Shown in pieces: positions 7,575 through 15,564 of a DNA stretch of 32,630 bases. Each line of letters begins with the position of its first letter. Within the stretch, counting starts at the first letter, position 1. This DNA comes from Pectinatus sp. (GTDB taxonomy: Bacteria > Bacillota > Negativicutes > Selenomonadales > Selenomonadaceae): positions 1 to 32,630 of the forward strand of contig JAHHSR010000014.1 in NCBI GenBank assembly GCA_020025075.1. The letters are read 5' to 3'. The position numbers and the translations under genes are program-made. The notes under the pieces are model-generated. The model saw nothing but the letters and a program-made list of their open reading frames with translations. It searched no databases and was not told the DNA's origin.

Positions 7575-9992
7575 ATGAAATTACTGGCAGATATCTATGC
7601 CAATATACCGATAAAAAGCATTAGTTCTAGCTATACTTATATCATTCCCGAGCGCTTTTCTTTCGCTCTTCCTGGCTGCAGGGCGGTGGTCCCTTTTAAT
7701 GGCAGGAATGTCGAGGGATTTATCGTTGCTGTGCGCGAGGAAGAGGCGCCGCCTAATATAGAGCTCAAGAAGATAGTAGACCTTATTGATGTTGAGCCGT
7801 ATTTTTCTGCCGCCGTCATGCGCACGGCACATTTTATCAGTGAACATTATTTTTGCTCTTTAGGCGAGGCCCTGCGCCTCTTCATTCCTGGCAAAAATAC
7901 TGTCTCCATAGAGCCTTTTTATTTTATCGAAGGCAATCTCCCCCTGGTCAAAAACAATTTGGCGCAGGAAATTTGTGATTTCCTCGAAAAACAAGGCGGC
8001 AGTACGCATGATAAGTTGCGCCGCAAGTTTTCGGGAACGGCTTGGGAAAAGGAGCTGCGTCTTTTATTAAATGCGCGCGTTTTGCGGCGCGATTTTTGCC
8101 ATAAGGAAAACGGAAAGGGTATTTATGAAAATATTTATAGCCTTGCAGATTGCGTTGATGATGTCTTTTTGGCACAATTTTCTAAAAGGCGCAGGGCACA
8201 GCTTGCGGCCCTGCGCGAGATAAAAAGGCGCGGGGAAATAAAAAGAACAGAGCTTCAGGAAGCGGGAATTTCTTCTTCTACCGTGAGCATTTTAAAGAAT
8301 GAAGGGCTTTTAAAGGTGCGGCAAAAGCAAATTTTTCGCGATAGCTATGCACAAAAAGCTGTTTTGCCGCTCCCTGAGATAGAGCTGACGAAGTGGCAGA
8401 AGGAGGCACTTTTAGAAATTGAAGCGGCGCTTGCCAAGGGGCAGGCGCAAGTGTTTTTGCTCCATGGCGTGACAGGAAGCGGTAAGACGCAGGTGTATTT
8501 GGAAATGGCGCGCCGTGTTATGCAAAATGGCCGTCAGACGCTTATTTTGGTGCCTGAAATTGTCCTGACCGGTCAATTAGTAGCAGCAGCCAAGCGCTAT
8601 TTTGCCGAGCAGGTGGCAGTGATACACAGCCGATTGACTATTGGGGAGCGAAATGACACTTTCTTAAAAATTAGGCGAGGCATGGTCAAGGTGGTGATTG
8701 GGGCGCGCTCAGCTCTTTTTGCCCCTTTCCATGATTTGGGGGCAATTGTCGCTGACGAAGAGCATGACCCTTCTTATAAGCAAGATGAGCCGCCGCGCTA
8801 TCACGCTATAGAAATTGCGCGCCAGATGGCTAAAGTGTATGGGGCTATCTTAGTTTTGGGCAGTGCGACGCCATCAATGGAAAGCTATTATCGCGCTCAA
8901 AGCGGCCAATACAAATTGCTCAGCCTGCCCTGCCGCATAGACGGGCGGGCTTTGCCGCAGGTACAAAGCGTTGATATGCGCGAACAGCTTCATCTAGGCA
9001 ATAGGAACGTCTTGTCATATCCGCTGCAAAATCTTATCCAATCTACGCTTGAAAAAAAAGAGCAAATGATTATCATGCTTAACAGGCGTGGTTTTTCCAC
9101 TTTTGTCATGTGCCGTTCCTGCGGTTATGTGGCAAAGTGTACGGAATGCAATTTGCCACTTGTCTACCATCAGCCGCCAATGGGAGCGCCTTATCTGCAG
9201 TGCCATCACTGCGATATTCGTGCCGCCGTGCCGGATGAGTGTCCTAAATGCCAGAGCCGCTACATTAAGTTTTTTGGCACGGGGACGGAAAAACTGGAAA
9301 GGGAGCTGAAAGAACTTTATCCGCAGGCCAACATTGCGCGCCTTGACCGCGATACGACAGCAAAAAAGTTTGCGCATGACAATATATTGCGCTCTTTTCG
9401 TGCCGGACGATATGATATACTTTTGGGGACGCAAATGGTCGCCAAAGGGCATGATATTCCCAATGTTACGGGAGTTGGCATTATCAGTGCCGATGCCGGC
9501 TTGAATTTGCCGGATTTTCGTGCCGCTGAGCGCTGCTTCGACCTTATCACGCAGACGGCGGGAAGGGCGGGGCGCGGGAAAAAGGAAGGCACGGTAATTA
9601 TCCAGACCTACAATCCAGAACACTATGCCGTACAATTTGGCATGCATCAGGACTACCAGGGGTTTTACAAAGAAGAGCTCATGCACCGGCGGCTTTTTGG
9701 TTTTCCGCCTTATGCGCATTTAATTAAGCTTACTGTGCAAGAAGAAAAAGAAGAATGTGCCTTGAAAAAGGCGATGCAGATAGCGCAGGATTTTCGTGCT
9801 GCCATCATCGCACAAGATGGCCAGATTATTGGGCCGGCACCGGCGAAAATTGCTATTTTGCGGGGCATATATCGCTATAATCTGCTCATCAAAGCACATA
9901 AATTAGAGAAAGTTGCCGCCTTTTTGCGTGCGCAAGGCCTTGAAAAAGACGGCGGCGTGCAGATAGATGTCAATCCGCTCGATATCTTTTAG
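7575..9992 (+). CDS. priA: Primosomal protein N', replication restart helicase
   Basis: PriA is a 3'-5' superfamily 2 helicase that recognises abandoned replication forks and reloads the replisome. The 805-residue protein has the N-terminal DNA-binding region, Walker A GVTGSGKT at 298-305, the DEEH Walker B box at 394-397, the GSATPS motif near 429, and eight zinc-binding cysteines (513, 516, 522, 525, 543, 546, 556, 559) inserted in the helicase core. GTQMVAKGHD and QTAGRAGRG are the later helicase motifs. The start is ATG 7575, whose ribosome site is unusually distant. It follows the metK terminator, and no promoter was recognised between the two. Confidence 0.97.
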   Translation: MKLLADIYANIPIKSISSSYTYIIPERFSFALPGCRAVVPFNGRNVEGFIVAVREEEAPPNIELKKIVDLIDVEPYFSAAVMRTAHFISEHYFCSLGEALRLFIPGKNTVSIEPFYFIEGNLPLVKNNLAQEICDFLEKQGGSTHDKLRRKFSGTAWEKELRLLLNARVLRRDFCHKENGKGIYENIYSLADCVDDVFLAQFSKRRRAQLAALREIKRRGEIKRTELQEAGISSSTVSILKNEGLLKVRQKQIFRDSYAQKAVLPLPEIELTKWQKEALLEIEAALAKGQAQVFLLHGVTGSGKTQVYLEMARRVMQNGRQTLILVPEIVLTGQLVAAAKRYFAEQVAVIHSRLTIGERNDTFLKIRRGMVKVVIGARSALFAPFHDLGAIVADEEHDPSYKQDEPPRYHAIEIARQMAKVYGAILVLGSATPSMESYYRAQSGQYKLLSLPCRIDGRALPQVQSVDMREQLHLGNRNVLSYPLQNLIQSTLEKKEQMIIMLNRRGFSTFVMCRSCGYVAKCTECNLPLVYHQPPMGAPYLQCHHCDIRAAVPDECPKCQSRYIKFFGTGTEKLERELKELYPQANIARLDRDTTAKKFAHDNILRSFRAGRYDILLGTQMVAKGHDIPNVTGVGIISADAGLNLPDFRAAERCFDLITQTAGRAGRGKKEGTVIIQTYNPEHYAVQFGMHQDYQGFYKEELMHRRLFGFPPYAHLIKLTVQEEKEECALKKAMQIAQDFRAAIIAQDGQIIGPAPAKIAILRGIYRYNLLIKAHKLEKVAAFLRAQGLEKDGGVQIDVNPLDIF

Positions 9993-10027
9993 ACCAATTG
10001 GCAAGGCGGTGTCATGATGGATGTGAA

Positions 10028-10056
10028 TTGTCTTTTGAACGCGAAAATGCTAAAAT
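10028..10056 (+). promoter_or_regulatory. Candidate def-fmt promoter
   Basis: TTGTCT (10028-10033) and TAAAAT (10051-10056) are spaced by 17 bp, and the -10 is preceded by TGC, giving an extended -10. The 95-nt gap after priA otherwise holds only the def ribosome site. Confidence 0.5.
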
Positions 10057-10087
10057 TAAAAGAATAAACCTTGAAAGGATGACAAAA

Positions 10088-10552
10088 TTGGCATTGATGG
10101 AAATAAAAAAGATTGGCGATATAGTATTAAAACAAAAGGCAGAACCGGTGGAGGTTATTGATAGCGAGATTCGTCATTTGCTTGATGATATGGCTGAAAC
10201 GATGTATAAGGCGGAAGGTGTCGGACTTGCCGCGCCACAAATTGGCATTTCAAAGCGCGTCATCGTCATCGATACGGGTGAAGGTCTCATTGAGCTTATC
10301 AATCCGGAAATCATTCGTGCCGAAGGAGAAATGATGACTGATGTGGAAGGCTGCCTGAGCGTGCCGGGCATAACGGGGGAAGTTGAACGTCCTTCTAATG
10401 TCAATGTCCGCTTTTTGAATCGCCGCGGCAAGCGTCAGCGCATCATTGCCAAGGGAAACCTCCTTGCCCGCTGCTTGCAGCATGAAATAGACCATCTTGA
10501 TGGCGTCTTGTTTGTTGATAAGGCAAAAAATATGACGAAAGTGACGAGGTGA
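10088..10552 (+). CDS. def: Peptide deformylase
   Basis: Def removes the formyl group from the N-terminal methionine of new proteins. All three family motifs are present: GVGLAAPQIG (44-53), EGCLSV (87-92, metal-binding Cys89) and QHEIDH (131-136, metal ligands His132 and His136, catalytic Glu133). I choose a TTG start at 10088: AAAGGA at 10074-10079 is then 8 nt upstream and the protein begins MALMEIKKIGD, as expected. An ATG at 10079 lies directly on the ribosome site, an ATG at 10097 is far from it, and longer frames add unrelated residues. It is followed by fmt, whose product adds the formyl group that Def removes. Confidence 0.95.
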   Translation: MALMEIKKIGDIVLKQKAEPVEVIDSEIRHLLDDMAETMYKAEGVGLAAPQIGISKRVIVIDTGEGLIELINPEIIRAEGEMMTDVEGCLSVPGITGEVERPSNVNVRFLNRRGKRQRIIAKGNLLARCLQHEIDHLDGVLFVDKAKNMTKVTR

Positions 10553-10556
10553 TTAG

Positions 10557-11483
10557 ATGGAAAAATTGCGCGCTATTTTTATGGGGACGCCTGATTTTGC
10601 CGTTCCCTGTTTAGAAAAATTGCAGGCTTGCTGTGATGTGCGCCTTGTCGTCACGCAACCTGATAAAAAGCGTGGCCGTGGCCAAAAAGTTAGCTTTTCG
10701 CCTGTAAAAAAATGCGCTATGGAGCATGGCTTGCCTGTTTTTCAGCCCACGCGCGTCAAAGAGGCAGAGGCTGTAAAAACCTTGCGCGAGGTAGAGCCTG
10801 ATATCATCGTAGTTGTAGCATTTGGGCAAATCCTCTCACAGGAAGTTTTGGACATTCCCCGCCTCGGCTGCGTTAATGTGCACGCCTCTCTTTTGCCATC
10901 TTATCGCGGTGCAGCTCCCATTCATTGGTCGATTATCCACGGTGAAAAAAAGACGGGTGTGACGACGATGTATATGGATGCAGGCCTTGATACGGGGGAC
11001 ATGATTTTTAAGGCGGAAACGGAAATTACCCTTGAGATGACTACACAACAGCTGCATGATATTCTCATGCACGATGGCGCATTGCTCTTAGAAAAGACGG
11101 TCTTAGCCATAGCCGAGGGTACGGCGCCGCGCGAAAAGCAAGATGATGCCAAGAGCAGCTATTCGCCCTTGTTGCATGATGCTGATTGCCGCATTGATTG
11201 GACACAAAGCGCGCAACAGATTCACGACCGCGTGCGAGGCCTCAATTCATGGCCAGGCGCATATACCCTTCTTGCTGGAGAAAAATACAAAATTTGGCAG
11301 ACAAGAGTTTTTGAAGGCACGGCGCAGCCCGGCCAGATTGTAAGCATAAAAGAAGGCATAGCAGTCGGCACGGGTCAAGGGCTTTTGGAGATTGTCGAGC
11401 TGCAGCCGCCTAATAAGCGCCGCATGAAGGCAAAGGATTTTATTAATGGCCATAAATTGCAGCTGCCGCTAAGCTTTTCTTAA
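10557..11483 (+). CDS. fmt: Methionyl-tRNA formyltransferase
   Basis: Fmt transfers a formyl group from 10-formyltetrahydrofolate to initiator methionyl-tRNA. The 308-residue protein has FMGTPDFAVP at the N-terminus, the catalytic-site residues Asn107, His109 and Asp145 (in NVHASLLPSYRGAAP and MDAGLDTGDM), and a C-terminal OB-like domain. GAGGTGA at 10546-10552, overlapping the def stop, is the ribosome site, so def and fmt are probably cotranslated. Confidence 0.97.
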   Translation: MEKLRAIFMGTPDFAVPCLEKLQACCDVRLVVTQPDKKRGRGQKVSFSPVKKCAMEHGLPVFQPTRVKEAEAVKTLREVEPDIIVVVAFGQILSQEVLDIPRLGCVNVHASLLPSYRGAAPIHWSIIHGEKKTGVTTMYMDAGLDTGDMIFKAETEITLEMTTQQLHDILMHDGALLLEKTVLAIAEGTAPREKQDDAKSSYSPLLHDADCRIDWTQSAQQIHDRVRGLNSWPGAYTLLAGEKYKIWQTRVFEGTAQPGQIVSIKEGIAVGTGQGLLEIVELQPPNKRRMKAKDFINGHKLQLPLSFS

Positions 11484-11491
11484 AAGGGCAT

Positions 11492-11516
11492 AAAAAAAGC
11501 GGGCCATAAGGCCCGC
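11492..11516. terminator. Bidirectional terminator between fmt and the minus-strand membrane gene
   Basis: A 7-bp G+C stem (GCGGGCC 11499-11505, GGCCCGC 11510-11516) has the loop ATAA. Seven A residues precede it (11492-11498), giving a good T-run on the minus strand. On the plus strand only CTTTAG follows, so it should work better for the minus-strand gene. Confidence 0.85.
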
Positions 11517-11526
11517 CTTTAGTATA

Positions 11527-12255
11527 TCAGCGATTGTTATTTACGAAGGACATAATCATGGCAACAAGGCGAAGGATTTCGACATAAAGCCAGACTAATG
11601 TCAGCAAGAGCGCAAAGGCACTGAAATATTCCATGTACTTGGGCATTCCTAAGGCAACGCTCGTTTGAATATTGTCAAAATCTAAAAGCAGGTTCATTGC
11701 CGCTACGGCGCAGATGATAAGAGCCACAGCAATGCCCAAAAGGCCGCTGTTGGGTATAAAGTTCACGCCGAAAAATGAGGCAATCATGCCGATGAAATAA
11801 AATACGGCAATGCCGATGGTCATGCTTACGATAGCGGAGCGGAGCTTATCCGTTACCGTGATGATGCCTGTTTTCCACAAGACGAGCATGGAAATAGAGA
11901 CGGCAAAAGTGACGCCTACGGCGATGATTGAGACGCCGGCGTAAAGTCGTTCAAACTGCAAGGACAAAAGGCCGAGCGCCATGCCTTCAAAGACGGCATA
12001 GCCAGGCGAAGTCAATTCAGCAAGGCTGGGCTTAAAGCAAGTCACCAAGGCGAGCACGAAGCCGCCAATGCAGCCGGCGAGCATGGCTAGACCGCCTAGA
12101 TTTGAATTGCCGAGAAAATATGCTGACAGGGCGGCGCTGACAATGGTCAGGCCGACGAGGCCGATGCTTTTTTGGATGGTGCCTTTTAAGGTGGCAGGCT
12201 CAGAAAAAGTTGCGGCCCGTTCATCTTTTATGATTCGCATAGCAGGATTTGCCAA
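11527..12255 (-). CDS. Bax inhibitor-1 / YccA-like membrane protein
   Basis: This protein of about 242 residues is almost entirely hydrophobic, with seven likely transmembrane segments after a short polar N-terminus (MANPAMRIIKDERAATF). The C-terminal block YFSAFALLLTLVWLYVEILRLV is typical of the BI-1/YccA family. Some members behave as calcium leak channels, and YccA interacts with the FtsH protease in Escherichia coli; no specific role can be assigned here. I place the start at a TTG (12255-12253), because AGAGGT (plus positions 12263-12268) then lies 7 nt upstream. A GTG three codons earlier would sit on the ribosome site. It converges on fmt and is divergent from the TVP38-like gene. Confidence 0.88.
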   Translation of the reverse strand: MANPAMRIIKDERAATFSEPATLKGTIQKSIGLVGLTIVSAALSAYFLGNSNLGGLAMLAGCIGGFVLALVTCFKPSLAELTSPGYAVFEGMALGLLSLQFERLYAGVSIIAVGVTFAVSISMLVLWKTGIITVTDKLRSAIVSMTIGIAVFYFIGMIASFFGVNFIPNSGLLGIAVALIICAVAAMNLLLDFDNIQTSVALGMPKYMEYFSAFALLLTLVWLYVEILRLVAMIMSFVNNNR

Positions 12256-12299
12256 TAAAAACACCTCTTTCTTTAAAAGTAAAATCCTCTATGCAAAAT

Positions 12300-12328
12300 A
12301 TTATATCAGAAGGGCCCGATAAAGTAAA
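12300..12328 (-). promoter_or_regulatory. Promoter of the Bax-inhibitor-like gene
   Basis: On the minus strand TTTACT (12323-12328) and a perfect TATAAT (12300-12305) are 17 bp apart, and the -10 has the extended TGA in front. Confidence 0.65.
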
Positions 12329-12381
12329 TTAAAGCAGCTGGTGAAAAGGCATGACGGATTTTTCGCTGCCTAAAGTAAATT
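12320..12381 (+). repeat. 11-bp direct repeat in a divergent intergenic region
   Basis: TAAAGTAAATT occurs at 12320-12330 and again at 12371-12381, 51 bp apart. The first copy overlaps the -35 of the minus-strand promoter. GCAGC (12334-12338) and GCTGC (12365-12369) form a weak inverted pair between them. This could be a regulatory site for the divergent membrane genes or simple AT-rich coincidence. Confidence 0.3.
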
Positions 12382-12406
12382 TTAAGATGAGGGGTTTTTA
12401 TAATCT

Positions 12407-13090
12407 TTGAAAGCAGAAAGAATTGTTAAGATTTGCGGCTATGCCGTGCTGGTGGCCATTTTTGGCGGCATATTTTTATTTGCCCCCAATTTTTACGGTG
12501 ACCTTTGGCGCGTGGTGATGAGCGGCAATATGAAGGAAGTAGCTGCATTTATCAATTCCTTTGGCACATGGGCGCTCTTTTTTGGGTTTATGCTTGTCTT
12601 TTTGGTCAACATTGTCGGCCTGCCTTCGATATTTGTAATTACGGCCAATGGTCTTCTCTTTGGGCCCGCTATCGGCAGCGTGATTTCATGGCTGGCAGAG
12701 GCCCTGGGCGTGATTGTCGGCTTTTTTTTGATGCGGACAATCCTGCGCCCTTCGGCGGAAAAACTCATCAAAAAGAGCAAATATCTAAAGCGCATTGACG
12801 AGTTCAGCGATGAAAATGGCTTTAAGCTGATGCTCATCCTGCGCTCATTGCCCTATTTTCCTTCTGGCCTATTGACGGCCCTAGGTGCCATCAGCCATAT
12901 TAAGGCGCGCGATTACGCCTGGGCGAGCTTGTGGGGAAAATTGCCCGCAACTGTGCTTGAAGTGGTTATTGGCCATGATTTATTTACGATAAACCATAAT
13001 TTAGGACGGCTTATTGCCGTTTTATTAATATCCGTATTGGTTTATGGCGCAATTTATTTTTTTAGCAGAAAAGGACGTAAAAGTAGATAA
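12407..13090 (+). CDS. TVP38/TMEM64 (DedA-like, VTT domain) membrane protein
   Basis: This 227-residue protein has about five to six transmembrane segments and the VTT/SNARE-associated domain. Recognisable blocks are GLPSIFVITANGLLFGP, the glycine-rich EALGVIVGFFLMR segment, and LRSLPYFPSGLLTALGAIS. DedA-superfamily proteins are implicated in lipid (undecaprenyl-phosphate or phosphatidylethanolamine) flipping, but this subgroup has no firm function. The start is a TTG at 12407 with GATGAGGGG 12 nt upstream, slightly long spacing; no later start keeps the first membrane helix. It is divergent from the Bax-inhibitor-like gene. Confidence 0.88.
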   Translation: MKAERIVKICGYAVLVAIFGGIFLFAPNFYGDLWRVVMSGNMKEVAAFINSFGTWALFFGFMLVFLVNIVGLPSIFVITANGLLFGPAIGSVISWLAEALGVIVGFFLMRTILRPSAEKLIKKSKYLKRIDEFSDENGFKLMLILRSLPYFPSGLLTALGAISHIKARDYAWASLWGKLPATVLEVVIGHDLFTINHNLGRLIAVLLISVLVYGAIYFFSRKGRKSR

Positions 13091-13093
13091 AAA

Positions 13094-13122
13094 TTGACAA
13101 AAATATCATTTCGCGCTATAAA
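13094..13122 (+). promoter_or_regulatory. dapB-asd promoter
   Basis: A perfect TTGACA (13094-13099) is 17 bp from TATAAA (13117-13122). The dapB start lies 64 bp further on. Confidence 0.85.
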
Positions 13123-13138
13123 ATAAGAAGTGATATTT
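13101..13138. promoter_or_regulatory. Inverted repeat flanking the dapB -10 box, candidate operator
   Basis: AAATATCATTT (13101-13111) and AAGTGATATTT (13128-13138) are inverted copies matching at 10 of 11 positions. They enclose the -10 box in a 16-bp spacer. As RNA only the right arm would be transcribed, so the symmetry is more likely read by a DNA-binding protein than as a hairpin. Confidence 0.45.
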
Positions 13139-13186
13139 TAAATTTGTTTAAAATAGGTGTAATTTTGATAATTTGGAGGGGTAAGC

Positions 13187-13975
13187 ATGATTAAAGTTTT
13201 GGTAAATGGGGCTTGCGGCAGAATGGGCACGGCTGTTTTGCGCGCCGTGACAGATGATAGCGAGCTTGAACTCGTCGCTGCCGTTGACCGCAAGGAAGGC
13301 ATCGAAGTCGGCAAACTCATTGGCGAGGAAAATATAAAATTAAAGACGCAGCAGAATTTAAAGCAAGCGATTGAAATGACAAAGCCAGATGTCATGGTCG
13401 ATTTTACCAATCCGGCCTCGGTTTATGATAATGTCATGACGGCGTTAAATCTCGGCGTGAGCCCGGTCATCGGCACGACGGGTCTTTCCGAAGAGCAAAA
13501 AGGGCAGATAGATGAATTATCTCGCAAGCAGAAAGTGCCGGCCTTTATTGCAGCCAATTTTGCTATTGGTGCCGTTTTGATGATGACGGCGGCACGGAAG
13601 ATAGCCGAGTATATGCCGCAGGTGGAAATTATCGAAATGCACCATGATAGAAAGCTCGACGCTCCATCCGGTACGGCAATAACGACCGCGGAAATGATTA
13701 GCGAGGTCAGAAAGCCGATGAAACAGGGCCATCCCGATGAAGAAGAAAAATTAGCTGGTGCACGCGGTGCCGAGATAAACGGTATACCTATTCACAGTGT
13801 TCGCTTGCCTGGTTTTGTCGCCAGTCAGGCCGTCATTTTTGGCGGCTTGGGGCAGACATTGACCTTGCGCCATGATACTATTGATAGAACATCATTTATG
13901 CCCGGTGTCGTTCTTGCCTGCAAGAAGGTACAGGGACTAGAAGGACTAGTTCGCAATTTAGAAAATATCTTATAA
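13187..13975 (+). CDS. dapB: 4-hydroxy-tetrahydrodipicolinate reductase
   Basis: DapB reduces the product of DapA with NAD(P)H in the diaminopimelate/lysine pathway. The 262-residue protein has the dinucleotide-binding start KVLVNGACGRMGTAV and the family signature HHDRKLDAPSGTA, which holds the catalytic residues. A strong GGAGGGG ribosome site (13175-13181) precedes ATG 13187. It is followed by asd after 17 nt, and both probably share the upstream promoter. dapA is not in the window. Confidence 0.97.
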   Translation: MIKVLVNGACGRMGTAVLRAVTDDSELELVAAVDRKEGIEVGKLIGEENIKLKTQQNLKQAIEMTKPDVMVDFTNPASVYDNVMTALNLGVSPVIGTTGLSEEQKGQIDELSRKQKVPAFIAANFAIGAVLMMTAARKIAEYMPQVEIIEMHHDRKLDAPSGTAITTAEMISEVRKPMKQGHPDEEEKLAGARGAEINGIPIHSVRLPGFVASQAVIFGGLGQTLTLRHDTIDRTSFMPGVVLACKKVQGLEGLVRNLENIL

Positions 13976-13992
13976 GCTAAAGAGGTGCTGAG

Positions 13993-15024
13993 ATGACAGG
14001 ATATAATGTTGCCATTTTAGGGGCCACGGGAGCCGTCGGCCAGGAATTTTTAAATCTCATTGAGGAGAGAAAGTTTCCCTTTAAGAGCTTGAAATTGCTT
14101 GCATCTAAGCGTTCAGCAGGCAAAACAATAGATTTTATGGGTGAGCGATACACTGTTGAAGAAGCGACGGAAAATTCGTTTGCCGGTGTCGATATCGCAC
14201 TTTTTGCCGGCGGTTCGGCAAGCAAGACTTTTGCCCCGGCTGCTGTGCGGGCGGGAGCTGTTGTCATTGATAATTCCAGTGCCTTTCGCATGGACCCTGA
14301 AGTACCTCTCATCGTGCCAGAAGTTAATCCCGAGGCTATATCTTCTCATAAAGGCATCATTGCCAATCCGAATTGTACGACGATTATCATGCTCATGGCC
14401 TTAAAGCCGCTTTTGGCGGAGGCGCGAATAAAGCGCATCGTTGTTTCCACATATCAGGCCGTTTCTGGTGCAGGCAAAGAAGCCATGGCTGAACTCGAGG
14501 AACAAAGCCGTGCTATTGCCTTAGGCGAAAAACCGCAAGCAAAAATTTTGCCGAGCGCCTCTTTACCCAAGCATTATCAGATTGCCTTTAACGTTATCCC
14601 GCAAGTAGACGTATTTTTGGATAATGCGTACTCTAAAGAAGAAATGAAAATGGTCAATGAAACGAGAAAGATTTTAGGCGATGATACTTTGCGGGTAACG
14701 GCAACGACAGTGCGCGTGCCTATTTATCGCAGTCATGCCGAAGCGGTGAATATTGAGCTTGACCGCGAATTGAGCGTCAAAAGGGCACATGAGCTTTTGG
14801 CAGCATTTCCAGGGGTTCAGGTTCTTGACGACCCGGCGCAGATGGAATATCCGATGCCGCTTTGCACGGCGGGGCTTGATGATGTTTTTGTGGGTCGCGT
14901 AAGGCAGGATGAATCCGTTGAGCATGGCTTGAATCTTTGGGTAGTGGGCGACCAGATTAGAAAAGGTGCTGCTTTAAATGCGCTGCAAATTGCCGAGTAT
15001 ATGATTTCACATAAGATGATTTGA
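13993..15024 (+). CDS. asd: Aspartate-semialdehyde dehydrogenase
   Basis: Asd reduces aspartyl phosphate to aspartate semialdehyde, the branch point to lysine, methionine and threonine. The 343-residue protein has the NADP-binding motif GATGAVGQEFL and the catalytic Cys128 in ANPNCTTI, followed by SGAGKEAM and the late LWVVGDQIRKGAALNALQIAEY block. AGAGGTG lies just before ATG 13993. It is cotranscribed with dapB, placing two steps of one pathway together. Confidence 0.97.
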   Translation: MTGYNVAILGATGAVGQEFLNLIEERKFPFKSLKLLASKRSAGKTIDFMGERYTVEEATENSFAGVDIALFAGGSASKTFAPAAVRAGAVVIDNSSAFRMDPEVPLIVPEVNPEAISSHKGIIANPNCTTIIMLMALKPLLAEARIKRIVVSTYQAVSGAGKEAMAELEEQSRAIALGEKPQAKILPSASLPKHYQIAFNVIPQVDVFLDNAYSKEEMKMVNETRKILGDDTLRVTATTVRVPIYRSHAEAVNIELDRELSVKRAHELLAAFPGVQVLDDPAQMEYPMPLCTAGLDDVFVGRVRQDESVEHGLNLWVVGDQIRKGAALNALQIAEYMISHKMI

Positions 15025-15036
15025 TAAGATTTTTAC

Positions 15037-15119
15037 AGTGATGGCGCGATTGCCTTTTCCATTTGGCAAGACTTTGCTATGGAAGATGGAATATCGTGCC
15101 ATCACTTTTGCGTTTTTAG
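15037..15119 (+). terminator. Long stem-loop after asd, probable terminator
   Basis: A 14-bp stem with one G-T wobble pairs 15037-15050 (AGTGATGGCGCGAT) with 15093-15106 (ATCGTGCCATCACT). It is followed by the T-rich 15106-15117. The 42-nt loop contains an inner TGCC/GGCA hairpin (15051-15054, 15065-15068). The size is unusual for a simple terminator. Confidence 0.65.
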
Positions 15120-15138
15120 ATGTCAGACAAAAAGTAAG

Positions 15139-15167
15139 TTTGACCTTTGGAAGTCAAATAGTAAGAT
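15139..15167 (+). promoter_or_regulatory. Relict promoter with palindrome for the lipoprotein pseudogene
   Basis: TTGACC (15140-15145) and TAAGAT (15162-15167) are 16 bp apart. The -35 is inside an inverted repeat, TTTGAC (15139-15144) and GTCAAA (15153-15158) separated by 8 bp. Confidence 0.4.
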
Positions 15168-15181
15168 ATGAAGGCGAAAAA

Positions 15182-15564
15182 ATGAGAAAAAAAGCACACT
15201 GTTAGTATTATTTGTTATTCATGATTTCTAGTACGCTTTTTTTGTCTGGGTGCGGCAATAGCCAAAAAGAATATAATCAGACAAAAAATTCGCTCATTGA
15301 ACTTGAAAAACAGTGGTGTATTTGCAAGATTGGTACACTAGATGACCTAAAAAGCATGAAGAAATAGGCAAGCAGATACATAAAAAATTGGGTAAGATGA
15401 AAAAATTAGCTGCTGATGACCCTGAATTGAAAAATGACTATTTAAAAACTAAAGATCAAGTTGAGAAAAAAGAGAGAAATTGGCAAGGCGCAAAAATTAA
15501 AACAGAATCTGTAAATAAGTCACCTACTAAAATATACTCTAACAATTCTAGTGATGATGATTAA
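15182..15564 (+). pseudogene. Decayed small lipoprotein gene
   Basis: No intact long frame exists here, but the remains of a secreted lipoprotein of about 127 codons can be read. GAAGG (15170-15174) and ATG 15182 start a frame encoding MRKKAHC, a TAG stop at 15203, then a hydrophobic signal segment ending in the lipobox LSGC (Cys codon 15251-15253). The same frame runs to TAG 15365. A one-base shift in the A-run at 15349-15353 would join it to a second frame that continues as a lysine/glutamate-rich helical region and ends SSDDD at TAA 15562-15564. I do not recognise the family. The region is visibly more AT-rich than its neighbours. Sequencing error in homopolymers could explain the shift but not the TAG. 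Confidence 0.65.

Noticed and set aside
15349..15365. Programmed -1 frameshift in the A-run of the lipoprotein remnant
   Set aside because: The zero-frame codons are CTA AAA AGC. The A-site codon would not re-pair after slipping, and an upstream TAG already breaks the signal peptide, so decay is simpler.
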